A DNA stretch of 64,000 nt, taken from the NCBI GenBank assembly GCA_946405805.1, contig CAMJIL010000001.1:36584-100583 (forward strand), read 5' to 3'. This document shows, one piece after another, positions 19,148 to 27,165 of this stretch. The stretch is from an uncultured Prevotellaceae bacterium. GTDB lineage: Bacteria > Bacteroidota > Bacteroidia > Bacteroidales > Bacteroidaceae. A model generated the notes under the pieces. That model worked only from the letters and a program-made list of their open reading frames with translations, did no database searches and was not told the origin of the DNA. Made by a program: the position numbers and the translations under genes. The first letter of the stretch is position 1. Each line of letters begins with the position of its first letter.

Positions 19148-20931
19148 TATTCGTTTGAGAAGTCTGCCACCATCTGACGATATTGTGTCAGCAGGTGGGT
19201 TCTTGATATATATCCATACAGTTGTCCTTCGTCATCTATTACGGGCAGATACTGCGAGTTATATTTGTCGAATGCCTGCATCACTTCTTCGATAGGGTCC
19301 CCCAACCTCAGTTTTGTCTTTGGCTGTTGCATCAGCTGTGACACCTTGAAGTGGTTATACAGTTCTGTGCGGAATATGATGTGTCTTATCTTGTTTATGT
19401 CTATCTCTCCAAGCAGATTCTTGGCTGGTCCCAACACTGGTATCACCTCGCTATAACTCTTACTCAGAGCGTGCACCAGTTGTCCCATTTCAATGTCAGG
19501 CTCTACTGGTGTGAATTCTCTGTCGATGACGCTATCGAGAGTCATCAGGGTGAGTACAGAGTGGTCGGTATGGTGTGTTATCAGCTTTCCCTGTCGAGCC
19601 AGTCGCATTCCGTAGATAGAGTGGGGTTCGAAGAGCAGAATGGTGAGATAAGCAAAGACGCTGACTATCATCAGAGGCATGAAGAGGTCATAGCCTGCTG
19701 TCAGTTCTGCTATGAGGAAGACGCCTGTCAATGGGGCATGCATCACTCCTGACATCACTCCTGCCATACCCAATAGTGTGGCATTCTCTACAGGGAAGAA
19801 TGGGCCCAACTCATAAAGGTTCCAAAGGCTACCAAAGAGAAATCCAACGAAGGCTCCTATGAATAGTGATGGCGCGAATGTTCCGCCACATCCTCCTGCT
19901 CCATTGGTGCTTGCTGTCGCAAAGGCTTTCGTCAGAATAACACACCCTACATATGCCAGCAGCATCATGGTTCCTCCACCAGCAAAGAATGTCTTTGTGG
20001 TAAGCTGTTGCAGATTGTTTGCGTCACCACTCAGCAAGATGTTGATTGACGAATATCCCTCGCCATAGAGGGCTGGGAAGAGGAATAACAGCGAGCTGAG
20101 CACTATGCCGCCAAGTATCAGTTTTATGTAGCGATTGTGTATCTTAATAAAAATTCCTTCGCAGAAGGTCATCATCCTTATGAAGTATAGCGATACCAAT
20201 CCGCAGGCAATGCCTAACAGTATGTTTGATGGCACACGATTTACTACCCAAGGGTCTTCGAGTGTGAAGGTGAACAGTTTTGCATCTCCTACAAGGACGT
20301 ATGTGAAACTGGTCGCTGTTACTGATGCTATCAAGATAGGAGATATTGATGCCATAGTGAGGTCTATCATCAGCACCTCGATGGTAAAGACGAGTCCTGC
20401 TATCGGGGCCTTAAAGATTCCTGCAATAGCTGCAGCAGCACCACATCCTACGAGTAGCATCAGCGTTTTGTTGTTCATGCGGAACAGCTGTCCCAAGTTA
20501 CTTGCTATCGCAGAACCGGTAAGCACAATAGGCGCCTCGGCACCTACTGAACCACCAAAGCCGATTGTTACTGCTGAGGCTACGACAGAAGACCAGCAGT
20601 TATGGGCTTTCAGGCGGGAACGCTTTGAGGAGATGGCATACAGTATTCGTGTGATACCATGTGAGATATTGTCTCGAACCACATAATGCACAAACAGCAT
20701 GGTGATAAATATACCTATTACAGGAAGAATGAGGTACATCCAGTTATACTGATTGGCACCAATCTCTACAGTAAGAAGTTTTTGAATGATATGTATCAGA
20801 GAGTGTAGCACATAAGCTGCGAGGGCAGCAAAGATGCCTACAAAGAAGGCCAGGACAAGGATGAATCTCTTGTCCGAAAAGTGCTTCTGCCTCCAGGTGA
20901 GAATGTTATCTGATAATTTCAAATTCGCCAT
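19147..20931 (-). CDS. ClC-type chloride channel or H+/Cl- antiporter with CBS domains
   Basis: The product has 594 residues: about 430 residues of membrane domain followed by two CBS motifs (VLTLMTLDSVIDREFTPV onward; LRLGDPIEEVMQAFDKYN; YLPVIDDEGQLYGYISRTHL). The gating glutamate is kept in GFGGSVGAEAPIVLTG, which replaces the classic GREGP, and GGTFAPSLFIGAFVG matches the GxFxP anion-binding segment. The first signature GSGIP is changed (DNISHGITRIL), as in several Bacteroidetes homologues. The start codon lies inside the end of the tsaC gene (26-base overlap), so the two are co-transcribed. Transport direction and ion are inferred. Confidence 0.93.
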   Translation of the reverse strand: MANLKLSDNILTWRQKHFSDKRFILVLAFFVGIFAALAAYVLHSLIHIIQKLLTVEIGANQYNWMYLILPVIGIFITMLFVHYVVRDNISHGITRILYAISSKRSRLKAHNCWSSVVASAVTIGFGGSVGAEAPIVLTGSAIASNLGQLFRMNNKTLMLLVGCGAAAAIAGIFKAPIAGLVFTIEVLMIDLTMASISPILIASVTATSFTYVLVGDAKLFTFTLEDPWVVNRVPSNILLGIACGLVSLYFIRMMTFCEGIFIKIHNRYIKLILGGIVLSSLLFLFPALYGEGYSSINILLSGDANNLQQLTTKTFFAGGGTMMLLAYVGCVILTKAFATASTNGAGGCGGTFAPSLFIGAFVGFLFGSLWNLYELGPFFPVENATLLGMAGVMSGVMHAPLTGVFLIAELTAGYDLFMPLMIVSVFAYLTILLFEPHSIYGMRLARQGKLITHHTDHSVLTLMTLDSVIDREFTPVEPDIEMGQLVHALSKSYSEVIPVLGPAKNLLGEIDINKIRHIIFRTELYNHFKVSQLMQQPKTKLRLGDPIEEVMQAFDKYNSQYLPVIDDEGQLYGYISRTHLLTQYRQMVADFSNE

Positions 20932-21481
20932 TCTGTCTTATGCGGATTATAGACGATGGTTTGTGTGGCTGATGCTCCTGACGACGAGAGGTGCAGATAT
21001 AATCTACAGCATTCCTTATCTCTTCTGATATGTCGCAGTAGTTCTGTGCTGCTGGCTCGCCGCTGATGTTTGCACTTGTCGAGACGATAGGCTTCTGCAT
21101 CCTGTAACAGAGTTCCTTCGAGAAAGGCTCCTGCGTAATGCGCATTGCTATCGAACCATCTTCTGCTATGAGGTTTTTCGCCAATCCGTCAGCCCCGTCC
21201 AGTATCACTGTTGTAGGCTTTTCTGACATTGTCATAACATCCCAAGCCACTTCTGGAACATTCCTCACATATCGCTGTATGCGATTATCGGAATCCACAA
21301 GACAAATCATAGCCTTCGACTCAGCACGTTTCTTTATAGCATAAATCTTGGCAACAGCCTCAGCATTCGTGGCATCACATCCGATGCCCCAAACAGTATC
21401 AGTAGGGTAGAGTATCACCCCACCAGCCCGCATCACCTTCACAGCCTCAGCGATATCCTTAGTATATTGATTGTTAATCAT
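20906..21481 (-). CDS. tsaC: L-threonylcarbamoyladenylate synthase (TsaC/Sua5 family)
   Basis: The 191-residue YrdC-domain protein makes threonylcarbamoyl-AMP from threonine, bicarbonate and ATP, the first step of t6A37 formation in tRNA. Motifs: GGVILYPTDTVWGIGCDATN near 20-39, KRAESKAMICLV near 51-62, and the KPIVSTSANISGEPA segment near 130-144. It lacks the Sua5 C-terminal domain, so it is TsaC-like. The C-terminus (SSIIRIRQNGEFEIIR) is typical. First gene of the tsaC-ClC-pyrD-tamB series. mtaB at 11755-13101 uses the product of this pathway. Confidence 0.94.
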   Translation of the reverse strand: MINNQYTKDIAEAVKVMRAGGVILYPTDTVWGIGCDATNAEAVAKIYAIKKRAESKAMICLVDSDNRIQRYVRNVPEVAWDVMTMSEKPTTVILDGADGLAKNLIAEDGSIAMRITQEPFSKELCYRMQKPIVSTSANISGEPAAQNYCDISEEIRNAVDYICTSRRQEHQPHKPSSIIRIRQNGEFEIIR

Positions 21482-21497
21482 TGAATATTTTTTATTT

Positions 21498-21599
21498 TGT
21501 CAAAGGTCAAAGGTCAAAAGTCAAAAGTCGATAACCTTTAACCGTTAACCTTTAACCGTTAACCGTTAACCTTTAACCGTTAACCTTTAACCGTTAAAC
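21498..21599. repeat. Heptamer array overlapping the 3' end of the GDP-fucose synthase gene
   Basis: GTCAAAG/GTCAAAA units (21498-21530) change into about nine CTTTAAC/CGTTAAC units. The array overlaps the last six codons and the stop of fcl (SLTVKG then TAA) and ends about 15 bases from the tsaC start codon, so it fills almost the entire gap between the two genes. Confidence 0.9.
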
Positions 21600-22785
21600 T
21601 ATTCTTGTACCACTCAAACAGCATCTTCACACCATCTTCAATCTCAATCTTGTGGGTCCATCCTAAACGATGCAACTTGTCAACAGAGATGAGCTTTCTC
21701 ATTGTGCCGTCAGGTTTTGTGCTGTCGAAAGCCACCTCGCCCTCGAAGCCTACAGCCTTGCAAACCAATTCAGAGAGTTCTCGGATGGTGAGTTCCTTGC
21801 CTGTTCCAACATTGATGTGGCAATTGCGAATCTCTCCCAAAGAAGGTATTGCGCCACCACGACCTGCAGAGTGGTTTCTGTCAACCTGTCCGTCAGCAGA
21901 GACACCATAGTGTACTGAAGAGTATTTCTCTATTCCGATGATGTCCTTGAAGTCAACGTTCAGCATGCAATGAACAGAAGCGTCAGCCATATCCTCCGAC
22001 CAAAGGAATTCCCTGAGAGGAGTACCTGTTCCCCAAAGAGTTACCTTGTTGTTCTCAATGCCATACTTTGCCAAAACGTCCAAAACCTTTTGTTTAATTG
22101 ACAATTGACAATTGACAGTTGACAATCCTTCGCCGGTGACTCCTTCGACGGGTCGTTTGTTGAGGTCGATGGCTATCTTGTCCCACTCGCCGTCATGAAT
22201 GAGTTTTGCGAGATAAATCTTTCGCATCATGGCTGGCATAACGTGTGAATTTTCTAAATGGAAGTTATCCTGCGGACCATACAGGTTTGTTGGCATCACA
22301 GCGATATAGTTGGTGCCATATTGCAGGTTGTACGATTCGCACATCTTGAGGCCAGCTATCTTTGCTATAGCATATTCCTCATTGGTATATTCCAGAGGAC
22401 TTGTCAGCAGGCAGTCTTCTGACATAGGCTGTGGAGCATTCTTCGGGTAGATGCAGGTGCTGCCCAAGAAAAGCAGCTTCTTCACACCATGAGCATAGGC
22501 TTCGCTGATGACATTACATTGTATCTTCATGTTCATCATGATGAAGTCTGCCCTATAAAGGCTGTTTGCCATTATACCACCCACAAAGGCAGCAGCCAAC
22601 ACCACTGCATCAGGCTTCTCCTCATCAAAGAAAGCCTTAACTGCAACCTGATCTGTCAGGTCCAGTTCCTTGTGAGAACGACCTACGAGATTGTTATATC
22701 CACGAGCCTTGAGATTGTTCCATATCGCAGACCCCACCAATCCATGATGCCCCGCAACATATATCTTACTTGATTTGTCTAACAT
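21580..22785 (-). CDS. fcl: GDP-L-fucose synthase
   Basis: The 401-residue SDR enzyme epimerises and reduces GDP-4-keto-6-deoxymannose to GDP-L-fucose for surface glycans. Motifs: AGHHGLVGSAIW near 11-22 (NADP-binding GxxGxxG), FLGSTCIYPKNAPQPMSE near 105-122, and the catalytic EEYAIAKIAG (Tyr-x3-Lys) near 135-144. The product is longer than the usual 310-360 residues. One extra piece (STVNCQLSIK near 222-231) is an in-frame heptamer array and the last six residues SLTVKG come from another array. A further loop (HYGVSADGQVDRNHSAGRGG) is not repeat-derived and may be a normal lineage insert. No gmd is in the window. Confidence 0.95.
   Translation of the reverse strand: MLDKSSKIYVAGHHGLVGSAIWNNLKARGYNNLVGRSHKELDLTDQVAVKAFFDEEKPDAVVLAAAFVGGIMANSLYRADFIMMNMKIQCNVISEAYAHGVKKLLFLGSTCIYPKNAPQPMSEDCLLTSPLEYTNEEYAIAKIAGLKMCESYNLQYGTNYIAVMPTNLYGPQDNFHLENSHVMPAMMRKIYLAKLIHDGEWDKIAIDLNKRPVEGVTGEGLSTVNCQLSIKQKVLDVLAKYGIENNKVTLWGTGTPLREFLWSEDMADASVHCMLNVDFKDIIGIEKYSSVHYGVSADGQVDRNHSAGRGGAIPSLGEIRNCHINVGTGKELTIRELSELVCKAVGFEGEVAFDSTKPDGTMRKLISVDKLHRLGWTHKIEIEDGVKMLFEWYKNSLTVKG
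22097..22126. repeat. Heptamer array inside the fcl coding region
   Basis: About four units of ATTGACA/GTTGACA. On the coding strand it reads STVNCQLSI. The same heptamer type recurs inside the SpoU methyltransferase gene at 35846-35880. Confidence 0.92.
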
Positions 22786-22924
22786 ATTTAGAATATTACT
22801 ATTAAGCTACTAAGCTAACTTGGGCGCGAAATTACAAAAAATATAGCAATATACCAAACTATTGCAGAACTTTTTTATTTTATAAAAAAATTATAGGCGC
22901 AGAAAAATATTTTTCCACGCCTAA

Positions 22925-23000
22925 TAACCTTTAACCCTTAACCCTTAACCCTTAACCTTTAACCTTCCCCCGCCCTTTAAGGGAGGGTCGGGGAGGGTCC
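22925..23000. repeat. Heptamer array plus G/C-rich module at the SIMPL gene stop
   Basis: Six units of CTTTAAC/CCTTAAC (22925-22966) are followed directly by CCCCGCCCTTTAAGGGAGG and TCGGGGAGGG (22967-22999). The module stops one or two bases before the TAG of the minus-strand SIMPL gene. In mRNA sense the order is stop codon, GC palindrome, heptamers. Confidence 0.88.
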
Positions 23001-23001
23001 T

Positions 23002-23709
23002 CTAATTAATCGAGTATTCCACCGTATTCACAACCCTCAACCTTTTTATATAAGGTGTATTCGCATCACGATCCTCTATAGAGAACTGTCCCTGCTGAGC
23101 ATTGCGGATTTCCCCAAGAGAGCTGCCAGAATCGTCAGCAAACTTCTGTGCTGTCTTGCGAGCATTCTTTGTAGCCTCTTCTATCATGTCAGGCTTTACC
23201 TTGTTGAGGCCAGTAAACTCATATACAACACCATTTCCGCTATATTCCTCAGTCACCAAAGCGATGCCCTGTTTCATCAGTTCCGACTGGCGACGCATAA
23301 GCGTGCGAACCTTGTCAACCTCTGTAGAAGTGACTGTTATGACACTCGTAGCCTTGTAGCGATAATTCATTATCTCATTGCTGTAGTTATCTGCCTGACG
23401 GTCAGAGATAACAGGAGGATTGACGCTGATGTCCGATTCCTTGATGCCGGCAGACTTAAGGAAAGCCAACACCTTCTTGTTCTTTTGTGTCAGAAGGTCA
23501 TACATCTCAGCAGGATCATTGCCCAGTTCCTTATAAACCAAGGGCCATGTAACCTTATCAGCATTAACCTCCTTCTCAGCCAATCCCTTCACAGTGACAC
23601 TACGATCCATGTCCTTAAATGCCACAATACCGCTACGAAGAGCAAATCCCATAACAATAATTGCAAAGCCTATCACACAGGCAGCAACAATCTTCTCATT
23701 TGTTTTCAT
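23002..23709 (-). CDS. SIMPL domain (DUF541) protein with N-terminal membrane anchor
   Basis: The product has 235 residues. An N-terminal hydrophobic segment (residues 8-27, VAACVIGFAIIVMGFALRSG) serves as an uncleaved anchor or signal. The rest matches the SIMPL/DUF541 pattern: RSVTVKGLAEKEVNADKVTWPLVYK, SVITVTSTEVDKVRTLMRR, and the final IEEATKNARKTAQKFADDSGSSLG with a C-terminal strand. Homologues form periplasmic oligomers and some reduce oxidative stress; no function is established here. A TACTTTTG promoter lies about 65 bases upstream; a hexamer array lies between it and the start codon. Confidence 0.9.
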   Translation of the reverse strand: MKTNEKIVAACVIGFAIIVMGFALRSGIVAFKDMDRSVTVKGLAEKEVNADKVTWPLVYKELGNDPAEMYDLLTQKNKKVLAFLKSAGIKESDISVNPPVISDRQADNYSNEIMNYRYKATSVITVTSTEVDKVRTLMRRQSELMKQGIALVTEEYSGNGVVYEFTGLNKVKPDMIEEATKNARKTAQKFADDSGSSLGEIRNAQQGQFSIEDRDANTPYIKRLRVVNTVEYSIN

Positions 23710-23726
23710 GACTTTTTAAATATTTT

Positions 23727-23752
23727 GTTTTCGTTTTCGTTTTCGTTTTCGT
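23727..23752. repeat. Hexamer array GTTTTC in the leader of the SIMPL gene
   Basis: About four and a half perfect units with period six, not seven. On the coding strand it is GAAAAC, sitting 18-43 bases upstream of the ATG, between promoter and ribosome binding region. A related AAAACG tract lies upstream of the DUF389 gene at 35672-35702. Confidence 0.85.
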
Positions 23753-23772
23753 ACGAAGTTCTAATTCTGCTG

Positions 23773-23780
23773 CAAAAGTA
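23773..23780 (-). promoter_or_regulatory. -7 promoter element for the SIMPL gene
   Basis: The minus strand reads TACTTTTG, fitting TAnnTTTG. The predicted leader is about 60 bases and contains the GAAAAC hexamer array. Confidence 0.6.
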
Positions 23781-23894
23781 CAACAGTAAAGCAAAATACA
23801 GTTAGGGTTTTCCCTATTTCCGAAGGGGAAAAATGATAAAAATGAAATATATGTGTTTGTCCTCTTGTGAAATGAAACAAAAACCTTAAAAACC

Positions 23895-24027
23895 CTCACT
23901 TTGTATGTGTCGGGCCTTATAGCCCTTTACTATGCAAGGCATATATTTTTCCTTGTGTGCAAGCACCCAGATAAAAATATCCCCCTTTCATCTTTGTCTC
24001 TTACAGAGCCATCATATACAAAGTGAG
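23895..24027. repeat. Short element bounded by a 15-base inverted repeat
   Basis: CTCACTTTGTATGTG (23895-23909) and CATATACAAAGTGAG (24013-24027) are inverted copies with one mismatch, about 100 bases apart. The interior is not convincingly coding: the only frame there runs into repeat sequence. It could be a MITE-like element, a structured RNA or chance. The whole gap 23781-24091 contains no other feature that I recognise. Confidence 0.5.
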
Positions 24028-24091
24028 CAAAAACCTCGCTACGCTGAAAAACATTTTTCTTGTTATACTCTATTGCGGAGAAACCAAAAAA

Positions 24092-24284
24092 AGTTAAGGT
24101 TAAGATCAACGTTAAGGTTGAAAAAGTTTTTTAGGTTCGAAGAACCGGTGTTTTTTCTTCAGAAAAAAATAAACTATAAACTGTAAACTTTAAAATTGAA
24201 ACTTGAAACCTGCCCCTTTAACCCCCTCCCTCCCTCGGGAGGGCCGGGGTGGGGCCACCCTTAACCTTTAACCGTTACCCCTTA
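24092..24284. repeat. Heptamer tracts and G/C-rich module at the GH43 gene stop
   Basis: GTTAAGG-like units (24092-24120) are followed by a spacer, TAAACTR and TTGAAAC units (24169-24212), the module CCCCCTCCCTCCCTCGGGAG plus GGCCGGGGTGGGG (24222-24256), and CTTTAAC/CGTTACC units (24258-24284). The last units include the TAA of the minus-strand GH43 gene. The order from the gene end is stop, heptamers, module, heptamers. Confidence 0.85.
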
Positions 24285-25370
24285 CTCCTCCCACCTGATG
24301 ACAGGTTTTCCTTCCTGAAATTCTATTGGCAGCCAGATATAACGTGCATCACTCGGATGCCTTGGACGCCAGATGTCAGCCATGAAGATAAATCCATCCT
24401 GATAGGGTAGGATAAAGGTGCTTTGTCCACCAAATGTTATCTCCGCCTTTGGACCAACGCAAGGATTCGGATGCTGCGTCCAAGGGCCCCAGATGCTGGT
24501 AGCAGAGAACATACGGGCCTCATTAGGCTTCCAACCAGTACAGCCAGAGGTAATCATCCAGTATGTACCGTCTTTCTTGAATATAGCGGGAGCCTCATTG
24601 TGTCCTGCAGGAGCAATGCGTGTATAGCGCCCTGAATGGTGAAGATAATCGTCAGTCAGTTCTGCGATATGCAGGGTAAGGTTTTCTTCAGACGAGAAGA
24701 TATGATAAGCCTTGCCATCATCATCTACATAGAGAGTCATATCACGTGACATCTGTCCATTCTTGAAGTCACGCTTTATGAAAAGCCCTTTTCTGACAGC
24801 CTCCAACCATTCAGGAGTCCACGCCTCCTTATAGTCAGAAGGATTAAGGGCATTGAGGGCCGCAATCTCTGCTTCGCCAAACTCTATAGGATATTTGCCA
24901 GCATTCGCACGTTGTGAATACAGAAAAGAGTAGGGGCCCTCAGGCTTGTCGCTGACGGCAACACCATAGCGGGCAGCATTATATCCCTTGCCCTTGAGCT
25001 CAAGGTGAAACCACATACAGAATTTTCCTGTCACCTTATTATATATAACCTTCGGACGCTCCAAGATGCAGCCACGTTCTATGTCGTGCCCTTTCTCATC
25101 AACCACAGACAGGGCAACACCACAGTTGCGCCAGTTCCGAAGGTCTTTAGAAGCATAACACATTACCCCCACCAAAGCATCAGAGGTATGGTCAGACTTA
25201 TGCTCACCAAACCAATAATAGGTGTCGTTATACTTCAGGATACCCCCACCATGAGCATTGATATGCTTCCCGTCAGTATCAGGCCAGATCTCACCAGAAT
25301 GAAAACTGTTGTTCTCACCCCACGCCATTATTGGCACTATCATCAGTATAAAAAGTAATATTCTAAGCAT
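24282..25370 (-). CDS. Glycoside hydrolase family 43 protein
   Basis: The product has 362 residues when begun at the ATG at 25370. A longer frame adds 21 residues, but those (VKGQRSKVKG) are translated heptamer repeat. The chosen start gives a signal peptide MLRILLFILMIVPIMAWG. The five-bladed propeller pattern of GH43 is visible: INAHGGGILKYNDTYYWFGEH near 35-55, a second-blade ERPKVIYNKVTGKFCMWFH near 103-121, and HNEAPAIFKKDGTYWMITSGCTGW near 255-278, which carries the likely acidic catalytic position. Sequence style resembles exo-acting galactan or arabinan enzymes of subfamilies 24 and 34, but the substrate is not certain. Secreted or periplasmic. It ends in a repeat tract. Confidence 0.9.
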   Translation of the reverse strand: MLRILLFILMIVPIMAWGENNSFHSGEIWPDTDGKHINAHGGGILKYNDTYYWFGEHKSDHTSDALVGVMCYASKDLRNWRNCGVALSVVDEKGHDIERGCILERPKVIYNKVTGKFCMWFHLELKGKGYNAARYGVAVSDKPEGPYSFLYSQRANAGKYPIEFGEAEIAALNALNPSDYKEAWTPEWLEAVRKGLFIKRDFKNGQMSRDMTLYVDDDGKAYHIFSSEENLTLHIAELTDDYLHHSGRYTRIAPAGHNEAPAIFKKDGTYWMITSGCTGWKPNEARMFSATSIWGPWTQHPNPCVGPKAEITFGGQSTFILPYQDGFIFMADIWRPRHPSDARYIWLPIEFQEGKPVIRWEE

Positions 25371-25400
25371 AGAATTATAACGAAAAACGAAAGACGAAAA

Positions 25401-25515
25401 ACCTTTGACCTTAGACCTTTGACCTTTTACCATCCCCCTCCCTTGGGTTTCTGTCCCCCGCGAAACGGGGGAACCGAAGGGGGTGCAAAGACCATTGAAG
25501 CCGGGGGTGGGGGCC
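25401..25515. repeat. Heptamer array and extended G/C-rich module between the broken gene and GH43
   Basis: Four CTTTGAC/CTTAGAC units (25401-25431) precede a longer version of the G/C-rich module (25434-25515), in which CCCCCTCCCTTGG and CCGGGGGTGGGGG are separated by an insert holding the same 37-base hairpin block as 1579-1615 (here 25448-25484). The module ends about ten bases before the stop of the minus-strand fragment at 25525. Confidence 0.85.
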
Positions 25516-25524
25516 CTTTCACCT

Positions 25525-26037
25525 TTATTCCACTAATAATTTCTTACCATTAATGATGTAGATGCTAGGAGAAACTCTCTGCTTCCATGAGCCGTCAAGA
25601 ACCTGTTCCGCATTCGCAACACGACGTCCCTGCATATCATATACACATCCGTCGCCCACAGGAGTCTGTGATGGCATCATATCCCCATTCTGATTATCTT
25701 CATACAAGTCATCAAAAATCAGAGGAACAAACTCCACAGCACGCATCATAGCCCTAGCAGAAGGACCAGATGTAGCACTTTCACGATAATAAATCTTGTT
25801 GTGCAGCACGTAACGGTTGTTTCTAGCCCAGTTTGCCTTCATTGCATTAGATTCTTTATTAGACGTTGCATTGATATAGAATCCTACACCATTTTTGGCC
25901 TGTTCAGGCAAAGGAGCAACGATATCACCTGTCGTGTTATAATCGCCGTCTCTATTCATATCACTGCTGAATGGTAAACCGAGAGTATACACATCGTGCA
26001 ACCACTTATCCCCTTCATCTAATGGTATATAGTCCAA
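25525..26037 (-). pseudogene. C-terminal remnant of a surface or secreted protein
   Basis: The frame codes for up to 170 residues with no signal peptide and no clear ribosome binding site at its first ATG. The end of the protein, GCVYDMQGRRVAN followed by SIYIINGKKLLVE, is the common C-terminal tail of secreted Prevotella proteins with a sorting or anchoring end domain, so this looks like the last part of a larger protein. It overlaps the end of the preceding DUF3575-type fragment by 19 bases in another frame. The simplest reading is a deletion that joined two unrelated genes. An intact short gene translated by coupling cannot be ruled out. Confidence 0.6.
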
Positions 26038-26855
26038 CGCTTGCCCATATAAACCTCGATGCCAAGATTTGGTATGAGGGCAGCATCATAGAGCATGTTG
26101 GTCTTCAAGGCAAAGAGAAGCGACTTCTTCTTTGGCTCTTCCTGAGTAGATAATGCTGTGGTATCAGCCACGAAGACTGCTGCTGTTGTCTCTGGCATAG
26201 CGACAGCTTCTCTGATGCCGATGTGGCTGGTCTTAACGTATTTTATGGTATAGTCGGAACGGCGCAACTGTGGCATGCAGTTGGCGATGAGGTATTTATA
26301 GTCCTCAGGATAGGTGCTCTTTATGAGCCATTCCTTTGCGTCAGGCTCGCGAGTGCTGTTGATGATGCGCAGAATCTCTTCCTTATGAGGCATTTGCTCT
26401 GTAGAGGATTTCTCTACACATTGCTTAAATCCCTTCCAATCCTCAGCAGTAGAACGGGTGATGATGCTGCCGTCAGACAGGTTCGACATGCCTGATATGA
26501 AGGCTGCAACGCTGTCAGTACGCTGACGTGACACTTTTTCGTTGAGCTTGTAAGGGCCGTCGATAGAGCCAAAACCGTGAATGGTGAGGTTATGGAGGGT
26601 TAGGGTAGAGTCTGACATGATGCTGTGCAGATCCTTGCTGATGCGTCCCAGCTCTCTGGCATTGTTGCCGTAGCCTGACTGAATTTCAGCCAGACTGATA
26701 GGGAAGGTGATGTGTGCAGTGCCTGTTATGGAATCGTGTACAACAGAGTCGGCAACACATGATGCCACAGGATTATTGCTTGAAGCTGATATCCTGAATG
26801 GTATCATTATCACCAATAATGTGAGAATGTATGTCTTGCGTAAAAAACCACACAT
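26019..26855 (-). pseudogene. Truncated OmpA/DUF3575-type surface protein gene
   Basis: The frame codes for 278 residues. It has a signal peptide (MCGFLRKTYILTLLVIMIPFRISA), an OmpA-like middle part (LTIHGFGSIDGPYKLNEKVSRQRTDSVAAFI near 90-120), and the opening of a DUF3575 beta-barrel (LFALKTNMLYDAALIPNLGIEVYMGKRW) which stops after only about 30 residues with TIYH. DUF3575 barrels normally go on for more than 150 residues. So the 5' part is intact and the barrel is lost, joined to the unrelated tail at 25525-26037. The promoter is intact, so a truncated product may still be made. Confidence 0.7.
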
Positions 26856-26860
26856 GTATG

Positions 26861-26868
26861 CAAAGGTA
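26861..26868 (-). promoter_or_regulatory. -7 promoter element for the truncated DUF3575-type gene
   Basis: The minus strand reads TACCTTTG. Only five bases separate it from the ATG at 26855, which would place the transcription start at or next to the start codon. Confidence 0.55.
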
Positions 26869-27040
26869 CATCTTTTATTTTATATACACAAATATTTTTT
26901 CGTTTTTATGCAAGAATAGTGAATGATTGTGTAGCTTTGTATTCTTTTTTGATAGTTATAGATTTTTATTTATGCCTCTATGGATTTTTTCTTTGTATTC
27001 GGAGTATTTTTTCTTACCCCTAGGGGAAATTTATGTTCAA

Positions 27041-27122
27041 GGGCCTGAAACACCTGTCCAAGGCCCTCGAACTACTGTCCACAGCCCTTGAACATAAGTT
27101 TAAGGGCCTTGAACATAAAATA
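27041..27122. repeat. Four degenerate units of about 21 bases (AGGGCCTTGAACATAAGTT type)
   Basis: Units start near 27041, 27061, 27083 and 27103, each with an AGGSCCTNGAAC core followed by a variable 8-10 base stretch such as CACCTGTCC, TACTGTCC or ATAAGTT. The first unit is preceded by TATGTTCAAGGGC (27032-27044), an exact inverted match to GCCCTTGAACATA (27084-27096). The spacing is near two DNA turns. Confidence 0.6.
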
Positions 27123-27165
27123 TCCTTAAAAGGAAATAAAAATAATATTAGGTGAAAAAGAAAAA

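Noticed and set aside
22925..22966. Telomere-like CCCTTAA repeat
   Set aside because: The period is seven and the units vary (CTTTAAC, CCTTAAC). It lies inside a circular-type bacterial gene context and belongs to the general heptamer group.
23932..24186. Small plus-strand gene of 84 codons
   Set aside because: Its second half is translated repeat (LRLRSTLRLKKFF), it has no ribosome site and it crosses the inverted-repeat element.
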